DNA from: Clostridia bacterium
GTDB taxonomy: Bacteria > Bacillota_A > Clostridia > Christensenellales > Aristaeellaceae
Direction: 5' to 3'
Assembly: GCA_017397695.1 (NCBI GenBank)
Contig: JAFQIF010000216.1
Span: forward strand, 1-6,596
DNA length: 6,596 nucleotides
In this document: positions 6,367 to 6,596 of the stretch, one piece after another
Layout of the letters: every line of letters begins with the position of its first letter
Numbering within the stretch: the first letter of the stretch is position 1
Translations under genes and position numbers: made by a program
The notes under the pieces: generated by a model
What the model saw: the letters and a program-made list of their open reading frames with translations, nothing else
What the model was told of the DNA's origin: nothing
Databases searched by the model: none

Positions 6367-6396
6367 TTGAGAAAACGTGCGTTTCTGTGCTAGAAT
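6367..6396 (+). promoter_or_regulatory. Promoter of the MerR-family gene, extended -10
   Basis: TTGAGA (6367-6372) and TAGAAT (6391-6396) are 18 bases apart. TGC directly before the -10 supplies an extended -10 element. Transcription would start near 6403, about 50 bases before the MerR start codon. The slightly long spacer suits MerR-type control, where DNA distortion realigns the two promoter boxes. Confidence 0.55.
6373..6384. promoter_or_regulatory. Inverted repeat AAACG-TG-CGTTT inside the promoter spacer
   Basis: Perfect 5-base arms (6373-6377 and 6380-6384) flank TG, within the spacer of the MerR promoter. MerR-family regulators typically bind dyads placed exactly here, so autoregulation by the adjacent gene is a natural inference. 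Similarity beyond the arms (AGAAAACG against CGTTTCT) is broken by one extra A. Short length keeps confidence moderate. Confidence 0.4.
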
Positions 6397-6454
6397 ATAG
6401 ACAATCTGAATGCGGAAAAACTATAGCATGGCGATAAGGTTTGGTGAGATACGG

Positions 6455-6596
6455 ATGCATTATACCATCAGTGAAATGTCCAAGCTGCTGGGCGTTACCA
6501 CGCATATGCTTCGTTATTATGAGAAGATTGGCATTATCCGCCCGGTGGTCAATCCGGAAAACGGTTATAGGTATTATTCTGTGGTGGACACGCGCC
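6455..6596 (+). CDS. MerR-family transcriptional regulator, N-terminal part (cut by right edge)
   Basis: The first 47 codons are present and the frame is open to the window end. ATG 6455 is preferred because GGTGAG (6443-6448) is six bases upstream and the protein then begins MHYTISEMSKLLGV, the usual MerR opening. An in-frame ATG at 6428 would add nine residues without a good site. Residues 3-21 form the helix-turn-helix (ISEMSKLLGV then THMLRYYE). The conserved RYYEKIGI (20-27) and the wing NPENGYRYYS (33-42) follow. This is the DNA-binding domain of a MerR regulator. The dimerisation helix and effector domain are off the window, so metal, drug or other sensing cannot be decided. It is separated from the operon by two terminators and has its own promoter, so it probably controls itself and genes to the right rather than the sugar operon. 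Confidence 0.88.
   Translation, partial: MHYTISEMSKLLGVTTHMLRYYEKIGIIRPVVNPENGYRYYSVVDTR

Noticed and set aside
6342..6437. Plus-strand 31-codon frame starting ATG AAT ATT AAA, a possible leader peptide ahead of MerR
   Set aside because: The MerR promoter boxes lie inside it, so it would not be on the MerR transcript from its start; no Rho-type or attenuator structure follows.
5973..6505. Minus-strand frames of 114 and 142 codons in the gene-free gap
   Set aside because: No good ribosome site or recognisable domain, they run through a strong terminator hairpin or the MerR promoter and coding start, and they overlap each other in different frames.

Overview
The window looks like an accessory carbohydrate-utilisation locus from a Bacillota (Firmicutes) bacterium, most likely a gut or rumen Clostridia-type lineage. 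This rests on strong GGAGG-type ribosome binding sites, sigma-A-like promoters, a YesM-type sensor kinase, a CUT1 sugar ABC transporter without its own ATPase, and intrinsic terminators. GC looks moderate by eye. The solute-binding protein has a signal-peptidase-I signal peptide and no lipobox, which is unusual for a classic Gram-positive and may help place the host. Species cannot be named from sequence alone.

Layout. (1) Positions 1-1079, minus strand: the N-terminal 359 codons of a YesM-family membrane sensor histidine kinase, cut by the left edge. (2) Positions 1080-1280: a divergent control region with a minus-strand promoter for the kinase, a plus-strand TATAAT promoter with a weak -35, a 12-bp palindrome, and a small hairpin between the two promoters. 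(3) Positions 1281-5851, plus strand: a four-gene operon for an extracellular solute-binding protein, two CUT1 permeases and a family 4 glycoside hydrolase closely resembling Bacillus subtilis LplD (alpha-galacturonidase). A strong stem-loop with a T-run lies between the binding-protein and first permease genes. (4) Positions 5852-5966: a 3' UTR ending in a 14-bp terminator and carrying an unusual fold that presents two CU-rich anti-Shine-Dalgarno heptamers. (5) Positions 5967-6366: a gap of about 400 bases with no convincing gene. It holds a second strong hairpin-T terminator and two copies of a degenerate motif module. (6) Positions 6367-6596, plus strand: a promoter with an inverted repeat in its 18-bp spacer, then the first 47 codons of a MerR-family regulator cut by the right edge.

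Working model (inference): the kinase senses an extracellular sugar or sugar acid and, with a response regulator probably encoded beyond the left edge, activates the divergent operon. The binding protein and the two permeases import a small oligosaccharide, plausibly an oligogalacturonide from pectin, using an ATPase encoded elsewhere. The cytoplasmic NAD- and metal-dependent GH4 enzyme then releases galacturonic acid. The MerR gene has its own promoter and terminators separating it, so it is probably a separate unit. The gene content is a recognisable type of sugar locus. The less expected material is in the non-coding parts: the 3' UTR, the repeated modules and the intra-operon stem-loop.
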